In this document: positions 6,129-12,367 of the stretch, in pieces | How the letters are laid out: the number at the start of each line of letters is the position of its first letter | How positions within the stretch are numbered: the first letter of the stretch is position 1 | Source: an uncultured Eubacterium sp. | GTDB taxonomy: Bacteria > Bacillota > Clostridia > Lachnospirales > Lachnospiraceae | Reading direction: 5' to 3' | DNA length: 12,367 bases | Assembly (NCBI GenBank): GCA_905236225.1 | Contig: CAJOPM010000030.1 | Span: forward strand, 1 to 12,367 | The notes under the pieces: generated by a model | What the model was told of the DNA's origin: nothing | The model's database searches: none | The model's input: the letters and a program-made list of their open reading frames with translations, nothing else | Program-made: the position numbers and the translations under genes

Positions 6129-7217
6129 ATGATTTCAAATCAGATATTGCAAAGTACAATAGATGGACTTAAAGCTATCGCAAGAGTTGATATGTGCGTA
6201 CTTGATATAGACGGGAATGTGCTTGCGACGACATTTGATGAAGCAGCACAGCTTATGATGGATACTAAGGGATTTATAGATTCGCCGGCAGAAAGCCAGG
6301 TGGTATCCGGTTGTCAGTTTTTCAAAGTTTTTGATGAACAACAGCTTGAATATGTATTGCTTGCAAAGGGTGACGGTGATGACGTATACATGATCGCCAA
6401 GATTGCCTGTTTCCAGATTCAGAATCTGCTTGTGGCCTACAAAGAAAGATTCAATAAGGATAATTTCATCAAGAATTTGCTCCTTGATAACTTCCTTCTT
6501 GTTGATATATATAATCGCTCAAAAAAGCTTCACATTGAGGCACAAAGACCGAGACTGGTCTATATTATCAGAATTGACAGGGACAAAGACGGTTCGGAAC
6601 TTGAGAGCGTAAGATCTTTATTCTCCGGTAAACAGGGGGATTTTGTTACTACTGTTGATGAGAAGAATATTATATTGGTAAAAGAAGTTGCGCCTGACTA
6701 TACGGAAGAGCAGCTGTATAAGATTGCAGAATCCATAGAGGGCGCATTTGTAGGAGGAAGTAAAAGGAATCTGCATATAGCTTATGGCACTGTGGTTAAA
6801 GATATAAAAGAGGTTTCTAAATCCTACAAAGAAGCCAAGATGGCGCTTGATGTAGGAGAGATTTTCTTTGAGAATAAGCAGATAATTGCATATTCAGCGC
6901 TTGGTATAGGTAGACTTATTTATCAGCTTCCGCTTCCTTTATGCAGGATGTTTATCCAGGAAGTTTTCCAGGACAAAAAGCCCGATGAATTTGACGAGGA
7001 GACTATTTCGACTATTAACAAATTCTTTGAAAACAGCCTCAATGTATCAGAGACTTCAAGGCAGCTTTACATTCATAGAAATACATTGGTTTATCGCCTC
7101 GATAAACTTGAAAAGAGCACAGGTTTAGACCTTAGGGTGTTCGAGGATGCGATTACCTTTAAGATTGCTCTTATGGTAGTTAAATACATGAAGCATGTAG
7201 AAAACAGTGATTTCTAG
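6129..7217 (+). CDS. PucR/CdaR-type transcriptional regulator
   Basis: 362 residues. The N-terminal part (about 1-105) resembles the sensory region of sugar-diacid regulators, with LQSTIDGLKAIARVDMCVLD followed by IDGNVLATT. A middle region (about 135-255) fits the degenerate GGDEF-like domain of PucR/CdaR proteins; the part LHIAYGTVVKDIKEVSKSY is typical. The C-terminus (about 295-355) is the PucR helix-turn-helix, with LNVSETSRQLYIHRNTLVYR and a terminal helix after FEDAITFKIAL. It probably binds DNA as a dimer and responds to an unidentified small molecule. The start follows AGGAGG by 6 bp. The ftsE start is only 8 bp past its stop, and the ftsE ribosome binding site overlaps that stop, so the genes are almost surely co-transcribed. 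Family membership is secure; the specific name CdaR and a role in diacid use are not supported by any neighbouring sugar-acid genes. Confidence 0.82.
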   Translation: MISNQILQSTIDGLKAIARVDMCVLDIDGNVLATTFDEAAQLMMDTKGFIDSPAESQVVSGCQFFKVFDEQQLEYVLLAKGDGDDVYMIAKIACFQIQNLLVAYKERFNKDNFIKNLLLDNFLLVDIYNRSKKLHIEAQRPRLVYIIRIDRDKDGSELESVRSLFSGKQGDFVTTVDEKNIILVKEVAPDYTEEQLYKIAESIEGAFVGGSKRNLHIAYGTVVKDIKEVSKSYKEAKMALDVGEIFFENKQIIAYSALGIGRLIYQLPLPLCRMFIQEVFQDKKPDEFDEETISTINKFFENSLNVSETSRQLYIHRNTLVYRLDKLEKSTGLDLRVFEDAITFKIALMVVKYMKHVENSDF

Positions 7218-7225
7218 GAGATATT

Positions 7226-7903
7226 ATGATCAGATTAGAAAATGTAACCAAAGAATATATAGAAGGCGTTCCGGCTTTGGGCGGAATCAGTCTGCATATA
7301 GAACCGGGCGAATTTGTATTTGTCGTGGGAGATTCGGGATGTGGCAAGTCTACGCTTATATCCTTACTGTTAAAAGAGCTTGAGCCGACCAGCGGCAAGA
7401 TTTACATCAACGGAAAGAATCTTTCTGCGGTTAAACACCATCAGGTGCCATTTTATCGCAGAAAGTTAGGGGTTGTATTTCAGGATTTCAGATTGCTCAA
7501 GGATAGAAATGTTTATGAGAATGTTGCATTTGCCCAAAGAGTTATTTCGGCTCCATCAAGAAAAATTCGCCGTCAGGTTCCGATGATGCTTTCTTTGGTA
7601 GGCCTTGCGGCCAAATACAAATCATTTCCAAGACAACTTTCCGGAGGTGAGCAGCAAAGAGTTGCGATTGCAAGAGCACTTGTAAATAATCCTAAGATAC
7701 TGCTTGCAGATGAGCCGACGGGTAATCTTGATAATAAGAATGCGTGGGAGATATTTAAGCTCTTAGACGAGATCAATAAAAAGGGTACGACCGTTCTTGT
7801 GGTTACTCATAATATGGAAATAGTTAAGGCTATGAGAAAAAGAGTTATCAGTATGAAGAATGGCATTATCGTTGATGATACTAACGGACTGGGGGGCTTT
7901 TAA
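7226..7903 (+). CDS. ftsE: Cell-division ABC transporter ATP-binding protein FtsE
   Basis: 225 residues, the normal FtsE length. Visible ABC motifs are Walker A GDSGCGKST (35-43), Q-loop Gln86 in VVFQDFRLL, signature LSGGEQQRVAIARAL (138-152), Walker B ILLADEPT (158-165, catalytic Glu163), D-loop NLDN and H-loop His195 in VVTHN. The FQDFRLL stretch after the Q-loop is typical of FtsE. With FtsX it forms a membrane complex that does not transport but uses ATP hydrolysis to switch peptidoglycan hydrolases on during division or elongation. The ATG at 7226 follows AGGAG, which overlaps the stop of the upstream regulator. The ftsX start lies 1 bp after the stop. Confidence 0.97.
   Translation: MIRLENVTKEYIEGVPALGGISLHIEPGEFVFVVGDSGCGKSTLISLLLKELEPTSGKIYINGKNLSAVKHHQVPFYRRKLGVVFQDFRLLKDRNVYENVAFAQRVISAPSRKIRRQVPMMLSLVGLAAKYKSFPRQLSGGEQQRVAIARALVNNPKILLADEPTGNLDNKNAWEIFKLLDEINKKGTTVLVVTHNMEIVKAMRKRVISMKNGIIVDDTNGLGGF
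7891..7896 (+). promoter_or_regulatory. Ribosome binding site that fixes the TTG start of ftsX
   Basis: Six G residues inside the Gly-Gly codons near the end of ftsE lie 8 bp before a TTG at 7905. They support that TTG as the ftsX start rather than the earlier in-frame ATG at 7860 inside ftsE or the later ATG at 7929. Confidence 0.65.
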
Positions 7904-7904
7904 T

Positions 7905-8813
7905 TTGAATATAAATACGTTTATTTACATGATAAGGCAGGGCATTAAGAATATATGGCGCAACAAGATGTTCTCGCTCGCATCGGTGGCTACGATGGCG
8001 GCGTGTATATTTTTGTTTGGACTCTTTTACGCTATAGTTGTTAACGTCCATTCAATGGTAAGAGAAGCAGAAGAAGGCGTTGCTATTACTGTATTCTTTG
8101 AAGAAGATATTGATGCTGAGCAGATTGAAGCTATAGAAGAGGCTATTAAAGGCAGGGCTGAGGTCGCCAGATATGAGTATGTTTCGGCAGAAGAAGCATG
8201 GGAAGATTTTAAAGAGACTTATTTTGAAGGTAATGAGGAGCTTGCCGAAGGATATGAAGACGATAATCCGCTTGCCGATGATGCCAATTTTCAGATATAC
8301 CTTAGCGATGTTTCCATGCAGGATTCGCTTGTTGAATATTTAGAGGGACTTGACGGAGTCAGACAGGTAAATCAGTCTGAGATGGCAGCGCATACGCTAA
8401 CGGATTTTAACTCGCTTATAGCATACGTATCTGTTGCGATAATTGTTATATTGCTCGCGGTATCGATTTTCCTTATTTCCAATACGGTTACTGTCGGAAT
8501 TGCGGTGCGTAAAGAAGAGATTGGAATTATGAAACTTATAGGAGCGACGGATTTTTTTGTAAGAGCGCCCTTTTTGTTTGAAGGAATACTAATCGGAGTA
8601 ATCGGCTCTATTATACCTTTATTTATACTGTTTTTTATGTATAAAAGGATAGTGGCATATATTACCGGAAAGTTTTTCTTCTTGTCCGATATAATGGATT
8701 TTCTTCCAATCCATTCAGTGTTTAATGTGCTGGTTCCCGTGGCTGTATTGCTTGGAGTTGGCATAGGATTTTTAGGAAGCAGATTTACTATTCACAAACA
8801 CCTTAAGGTTTAA
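7905..8813 (+). CDS. ftsX: Cell-division protein FtsX
   Basis: 302 residues from a TTG start. The product begins MNINTFIYMIRQGIKNIWRN, which fits the usual FtsX N-terminus just before TM1 (about 26-48). An acidic extracellular domain (about 50-170) follows; in Gram-positives this loop contacts the peptidoglycan hydrolase or its adaptor. Then come TM2 (171-193), a cytoplasmic segment with RKEEIGIMKLIGAT (202-215), which in this permease fold contacts the ATPase, TM3 (about 222-245) and TM4 (271-291). It pairs with FtsE. The TTG lies 1 bp after the ftsE stop and 8 bp after a G-rich ribosome binding site. The longer open frame from ATG 7860 would add 15 residues that overlap ftsE and do not look like FtsX. 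Confidence 0.93.
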   Translation: MNINTFIYMIRQGIKNIWRNKMFSLASVATMAACIFLFGLFYAIVVNVHSMVREAEEGVAITVFFEEDIDAEQIEAIEEAIKGRAEVARYEYVSAEEAWEDFKETYFEGNEELAEGYEDDNPLADDANFQIYLSDVSMQDSLVEYLEGLDGVRQVNQSEMAAHTLTDFNSLIAYVSVAIIVILLAVSIFLISNTVTVGIAVRKEEIGIMKLIGATDFFVRAPFLFEGILIGVIGSIIPLFILFFMYKRIVAYITGKFFFLSDIMDFLPIHSVFNVLVPVAVLLGVGIGFLGSRFTIHKHLKV

Positions 8814-8815
8814 AT

Positions 8816-10183
8816 ATGTACGAAAACGAAGAAAATGAACTAGATACAGATAAATTAAATGATGATAACAGACTTGATACAGCCTCTGATGAAACGCTTT
8901 CAGAGGTCGAAGCAGTGCGTCGTATGGGAGTGGCATATGGGCAAAAAAGAGGAGTCTATATAGGCATATTAATAGGGCTTATAATTGCTTTTGTCGTGAT
9001 AGTAGTTTCGAGTCTTATCATGCGGCACTTCGGCGTGATAAGCAGCGGCAGTGATACGGGCTCTGTTGTTAGTGACGGCGAAGATGTATCCGGAAATGAG
9101 CTTTTAGATGAAGATGAGATTAATAAGCTTTCGATATTATATAATTACCTGGATAAATATTACTATGAGGACATAGAAATTGACGATCTAAAGGAAGGTA
9201 TTTTATCGGGATTGCTAGAGGGTACCGGTGACGACTATACAGTATATTATACTGCTGAAGAATACAAAGCTATTGAGCAGTCAACTGAAGGTGAATATGA
9301 TGGCATCGGTGCAGTGCTTCATCAGGACTCATCAAGCGGCAGGATAAGCGTAGTAAAGGTATATGAAGACAGCCCGGCCCAAGAAGCCGGACTAAAGGCA
9401 GGAGATATCATATTGCAGGTTGATGACTATGATTTAAGTGATATGGATCTCTCCGAAGCCATATCATATATTAAGGGCGATGCAAATACTACGGTTACCA
9501 TTATAGCTAAAAGAAGCGGCAAGAAAATGACATTTGAGATAGAGCGTCGTGAAATAGAAATAGAGCAGGTAGAGCAGTTTATGTTAAATGATCAGATAGG
9601 CTATCTTTCTATTTCAGAGTTTAGCAAATCAACTACTTCACAGTATGAAGAGGCTATGGATGCGCTTGAAGAAGAAGGCGCAAAGGCGGTTGTATTTGAT
9701 CTAAGAGACAATCCCGGCGGAACCGTATCATCGGTTACAGCTATACTTGATGACATTCTTCCCAAAGGTGTTATCGTTTATACAGAGGATAAGAACGGCA
9801 ACAGGGAAGAAGCGACTTCTGATAATAAGACAAAGCTTGATATGCCGATTGCAGTGCTTATTAATTCGGCGTCGGCATCAGCGTCAGAGATATTTGCAGG
9901 AGCTATAAGAGACTTTGACTATGGTACGCTTATCGGCACCACCAGCTACGGTAAAGGCATTGTACAATCAATTATTCCACTCTCTGACGGCAGTGCAATA
10001 AAGATTACGACAGCTAAGTATTATACACCGAGCGGAGACTATATTCACGGCAAAGGAATTGATCCTGATATAGAGCTTGAATATGAATATACCGGAGACG
10101 AGGATAACTACGAATACGACAAAGATAATCAGGTTAACAAAGCCATAGAAGTATTAGAAGAAGAACTTAAGGAGAAAAGTTAA
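8816..10183 (+). CDS. S41 C-terminal processing peptidase (CtpA/CtpB type)
   Basis: 455 residues. A long acidic cytoplasmic tail (1-45) precedes one TM helix (about 47-69), so the catalytic part is outside the membrane. After a linker and the helical N-terminal S41 region (about 98-150, with TGDDYTVYYTAEEY), a PDZ domain spans about 155-240 (DGIGAVL, SPAQEAGLKAGDIIL). The protease core has FDLRDNPGG (295-302), the nucleophile Ser355 within SASASASE (351-358), and the Lys380/Gln384 pair in GKGIVQ; the Ser-to-Lys spacing of 25 equals that in Prc and CtpB. The family trims C-termini of envelope proteins. The start ATG is 2 bp after the ftsX stop, with AAGG 7 bp upstream. Co-transcription with ftsEX suggests that its substrate is an envelope or wall protein; in Bacillus, CtpB acts in sporulation signalling, but nothing here ties this copy to sporulation. 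Confidence 0.95.
   Translation: MYENEENELDTDKLNDDNRLDTASDETLSEVEAVRRMGVAYGQKRGVYIGILIGLIIAFVVIVVSSLIMRHFGVISSGSDTGSVVSDGEDVSGNELLDEDEINKLSILYNYLDKYYYEDIEIDDLKEGILSGLLEGTGDDYTVYYTAEEYKAIEQSTEGEYDGIGAVLHQDSSSGRISVVKVYEDSPAQEAGLKAGDIILQVDDYDLSDMDLSEAISYIKGDANTTVTIIAKRSGKKMTFEIERREIEIEQVEQFMLNDQIGYLSISEFSKSTTSQYEEAMDALEEEGAKAVVFDLRDNPGGTVSSVTAILDDILPKGVIVYTEDKNGNREEATSDNKTKLDMPIAVLINSASASASEIFAGAIRDFDYGTLIGTTSYGKGIVQSIIPLSDGSAIKITTAKYYTPSGDYIHGKGIDPDIELEYEYTGDEDNYEYDKDNQVNKAIEVLEEELKEKS
10169..10174 (+). promoter_or_regulatory. Ribosome binding site for the GTG start of prfB
   Basis: AAGGAG inside the last codons of the S41 peptidase gene lies 9 bp upstream of GTG 10184, which itself begins on the base after the TAA stop. 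This supports GTG as the start and indicates translational coupling. Confidence 0.7.
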
Positions 10184-11287
10184 GTGGTTTTATTAGATTC
10201 ATATACTGACAGACTTAAAGATGCGAAAGCTTCACTTGATGAGGTGTATACGTCTTTGATTACCGATGATAAGAAGAACAGAGTAGAAGAATTGTCTCAT
10301 TTAAGTGCAGAACCTACTCTTTGGGATGACATAGAGCGTGCGCAGGCAATCACAAAGGAGCTTAGTGATTTAAAGTCAGAAAAGGAGCAGCTTGATAATC
10401 TCGTATCATCTGCGGAAGACATTGATGCGATGATAGAACTTATCGCAGAAGAAGATGATGAAGATTTGGTGGCTGATTTAGAAGACGAACTTAAGAATTT
10501 AGAATCTAATATAGAAACTATCAGAATAAAGAGTCTGCTTACAGGAGAATATGACTCTTGTGACGCTATTTTATCGCTCCATGCCGGAGCGGGCGGAACA
10601 GAATCCTGCGACTGGGCATCTATGCTTTATCGTATGTATAGCAGATGGGCTGAGAAAAAAGGCTTTAAGGTTACGGTTCTTGATATGCTCGACGGAGAAG
10701 AAGCAGGTATCAAATCAGTAACATTTCAGATTAGCGGCTCTAATGCTTATGGATTCCTAAAATCCGAAAGCGGAGTACATCGTCTGGTCAGGATATCTCC
10801 GTTTAACGCAGCAGGCAAAAGGCAGACATCATTTGTATCTTGTGAAGTGATGCCTGAAATAGATGATGATATAGATATCCAGATTGACGATAAGGATTTG
10901 AGAATAGATACTTACAGGTCCAGCGGAGCCGGCGGACAGCATATCAATAAGACATCTTCGGCAATCAGAATTACGCATTTGCCTACCGGAATTGTTGTGC
11001 AGTGCCAAAATGAACGCTCACAGCATATGAACAAAGACAAAGCCATGCAGATGCTAAAATCTAAACTTTATATATTAAAGCAGGAAGAAAATGAGAAAAA
11101 AGCCGATGAAATAAAGGGCGAGAAAATGGAAATCGGCTGGGGCTCGCAAATCAGATCATATGTCCTGCAGCCATACACAATGGCAAAAGATACCAGAACC
11201 GGTGCGCAAAGCTCTGATGTGGCCGGTGTTTTGGACGGTGATATTGATTTGTTTATAGAAGCATACCTAAAGAATAAGCAACAGTAA
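10184..11287 (+). CDS. prfB: Peptide chain release factor 2
   Basis: 367 residues, full length for RF2. It shows the SPF stop-codon recognition motif at 205-207 (RISPFNAAGKRQTSF) and the GGQ peptidyl-hydrolysis motif at 250-252 (SSGAGGQHINKTSSAIR), plus the domain 2 stretch LHAGAGGTESCDW. SPF rather than PxT marks RF2, which reads UGA and UAA on the ribosome. The N-terminus (LLDSYTDRLKDAK) aligns without gaps to the E. coli protein, and the whole gene is in one frame, so the in-frame UGA and +1 frameshift that autoregulate many prfB genes are absent. An out-of-frame CTTTGA at 10254-10259 lies at the equivalent place. It starts with GTG directly after the previous stop. Confidence 0.97.
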   Translation: MVLLDSYTDRLKDAKASLDEVYTSLITDDKKNRVEELSHLSAEPTLWDDIERAQAITKELSDLKSEKEQLDNLVSSAEDIDAMIELIAEEDDEDLVADLEDELKNLESNIETIRIKSLLTGEYDSCDAILSLHAGAGGTESCDWASMLYRMYSRWAEKKGFKVTVLDMLDGEEAGIKSVTFQISGSNAYGFLKSESGVHRLVRISPFNAAGKRQTSFVSCEVMPEIDDDIDIQIDDKDLRIDTYRSSGAGGQHINKTSSAIRITHLPTGIVVQCQNERSQHMNKDKAMQMLKSKLYILKQEENEKKADEIKGEKMEIGWGSQIRSYVLQPYTMAKDTRTGAQSSDVAGVLDGDIDLFIEAYLKNKQQ

Positions 11288-11311
11288 GTTGGGGTTTTGG
11301 GAGGATATAAT

Positions 11312-12037
11312 ATGCTTAGAACTATTATCGGGTTTGCTTTTGCAGCAATTTATCTGATAGGCACATTGCCCGTTTTGTTGATAGAAAAAATACGGGAGAA
11401 AAAAGATCCTAAGGCTTCTTCACTTCGTTGCCTTCGTATGGTGCAGTGGTCTTTTAGAGTTATTCTAAAGATATGCGGTGTTAAGGAAAAAGTCATAGGA
11501 TATGAAAACATACCGAAAGATCAGGCAGTTTTATATGTTGCAAATCACAGAAGCTGGTTTGATATTTTAGTGGCGTATTCAAAGATGCCGAATCTTACGG
11601 GATTTATTGCAAAAGAATCCATACAGAATGTACCTATATTAAAAACGTGGATGAAAAAATTAAGCTGTTTGTTTATGAGTAAAGACATGAAGGCAGCTTT
11701 AAAATGTATTATGGAATCGGTGAATCTTATAAAAGACGGAATCAGCGTATTTATATTTCCTGAAGGAACCAGAAATTCTACGTATGATCCTCTGCTCTTA
11801 GAGTTTAAGGAAGGCTCTCTTAAAGCAGCTCAAAGGACAGGATGTGCAATAATACCGGTAGCTATCGAAGGAACAAGAGAAGTCTTTGAAGAAGCGCTTC
11901 CAAAGGTTTGTCCCGGAAATGTCACAATAAGATTCGGAGAGCCTATATACGCATCACAATTAGAAGGCGATGATAAGAAGCATCTGGCAGCTTATGCCAG
12001 AGGCAAGATATTAGCTATGCTAGAGGAGAACAAATGA
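11312..12037 (+). CDS. plsC: 1-acyl-sn-glycerol-3-phosphate acyltransferase (PlsC family)
   Basis: 241 residues. An N-terminal hydrophobic segment (about 4-24) anchors it in the membrane. Acyltransferase motif I is NHRSWFD (78-84; His79 and Asp84 form the HX4D pair). Motif II is around FIAKESIQNVPIL (98-110), motif III is FPEGTRN (149-155) and motif IV is IPVAIEG (181-187). The enzyme adds the second acyl chain to lysophosphatidic acid to make phosphatidic acid. The ATG at 11312 lies 7 bp after GGGAGG. An in-frame TTG at 11297 would begin upstream of and translate through that ribosome binding site. The stop overlaps the next start by 4 bp (ATGA). A broader role as a lysophospholipid acyltransferase cannot be excluded from sequence. 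Confidence 0.92.
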   Translation: MLRTIIGFAFAAIYLIGTLPVLLIEKIREKKDPKASSLRCLRMVQWSFRVILKICGVKEKVIGYENIPKDQAVLYVANHRSWFDILVAYSKMPNLTGFIAKESIQNVPILKTWMKKLSCLFMSKDMKAALKCIMESVNLIKDGISVFIFPEGTRNSTYDPLLLEFKEGSLKAAQRTGCAIIPVAIEGTREVFEEALPKVCPGNVTIRFGEPIYASQLEGDDKKHLAAYARGKILAMLEENK

Positions 12038-12367
12038 GAGTTATGATCATTGTCGCCTATGACGGAACGAATTATGCGGGTTGGCAGATTCAAAAAGGCC
12101 AAGTTACCATAGAACAAAAGCTAAATGAGGCGCTTGGCGAGCTATTGCAGGAAGAGATTAATGTAATAGGTGCAAGTCGCACGGATGCAGGTGTGCATTC
12201 ACTTGGAAGCGTAGCGGTATTTGATACCGATACAAAGATTGCTCCTGAAAAGATTTCATATGCTGCAAACACATATCTTCCGCCGGATATTGTGATTCAG
12301 GAATCATTTGAGGTGGATGAAGATTTTCACCCCAGAAAGTGCGATTCTGAAAAAACGTATGAATACA
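12034..12367 (+). CDS. truA: tRNA pseudouridine synthase A, 3' partial
   Basis: The first 111 codons are visible; the frame is open to the window end, about 40-45% of a normal TruA. The start MRVMIIVAYDGTNYAGWQIQ is the typical TruA opening, and ASRTDAGVHSLG contains the catalytic Asp51. The segment KISYAANTYLPPDIVI and the later FHPRKC are also characteristic. The enzyme makes pseudouridine at positions 38-40 of the tRNA anticodon arm. GAGGAG lies 5 bp upstream and the ATG overlaps the stop of the acyltransferase gene by 4 bp, so the two are translationally coupled. Confidence 0.95.
   Translation, partial: MRVMIIVAYDGTNYAGWQIQKGQVTIEQKLNEALGELLQEEINVIGASRTDAGVHSLGSVAVFDTDTKIAPEKISYAANTYLPPDIVIQESFEVDEDFHPRKCDSEKTYEY

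Noticed and set aside
10254..10259. CTTTGA as a working RF2 frameshift site
   Set aside because: It is not in the reading frame of the gene, the full RF2 sequence is encoded in one frame, and a +1 shift there would meet TGA at 10267.
11306..11311. TATAAT just before the acyltransferase start as a promoter
   Set aside because: It sits between the ribosome binding site and the ATG, so a transcript from it would begin inside the coding region.
11297..11311. TTG at 11297 as the start of the acyltransferase gene
   Set aside because: It precedes and would translate through the ribosome binding site GGGAGG; ATG 11312 has ideal spacing.

Overview
The window reads as chromosomal DNA from a low-GC Gram-positive bacterium, most likely a Clostridia of the family Lachnospiraceae. 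This rests on AT-rich spacers, strong AGGAGG-type ribosome binding sites, the codon and protein style, and the gene order of a PucR/CdaR-type regulator, ftsE, ftsX, an S41 peptidase and prfB. The family is inferred from recalled resemblance, not from a search. Every gene found is on the + strand, so no divergent promoter is needed.

Region A (1-937) is the 3' part of a secreted cell-wall hydrolase with SH3b repeats and an NlpC/P60 catalytic domain, closed by a clear Rho-independent terminator. Region B (947-5699) is a three-gene cassette. It holds a TetR-type repressor, a two-fold duplicated MMPL/RND membrane transporter, and a secreted protein built on two long runs of X-X-X-Leu-X-X-Gly heptads. 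The last two genes overlap by 4 bp (ATGA). A TATAAT box and two inverted repeats lie between the repressor and the transporter, so repressor-controlled export or envelope remodelling is the natural reading; the substrate is unknown. Region C (5700-6128) is a 429-bp AT-rich spacer with an elaborate hairpin flanked by imperfect direct repeats, a terminator-like hairpin, and the promoter region of the next operon.

Region D (6129-12367, running off the end) is a tightly packed operon: PucR/CdaR-type regulator, ftsE, ftsX (TTG start), an S41 C-terminal processing peptidase, prfB (GTG start directly after the previous stop), a PlsC-type acyltransferase and the 5' part of truA. Gaps are between -4 and +24 bp. 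FtsEX normally controls peptidoglycan hydrolases from the membrane, and the S41 peptidase is likely to act on envelope proteins. RF2, acyltransferase and TruA are housekeeping functions sharing the transcript.

The points most worth a second look are: the TetR-MMPL-heptad cassette and its almost perfect 7-residue periodicity; prfB, which is in one uninterrupted frame yet keeps an out-of-frame CTTTGA, with an upstream GAGGTG, at the position where other bacteria have the RF2 autoregulatory frameshift; a one-component regulator co-transcribed with ftsEX; and the hairpin and direct-repeat element in the 5.7-5.8 kb spacer. No rRNA, tRNA, CRISPR, insertion sequence or phage gene was seen.
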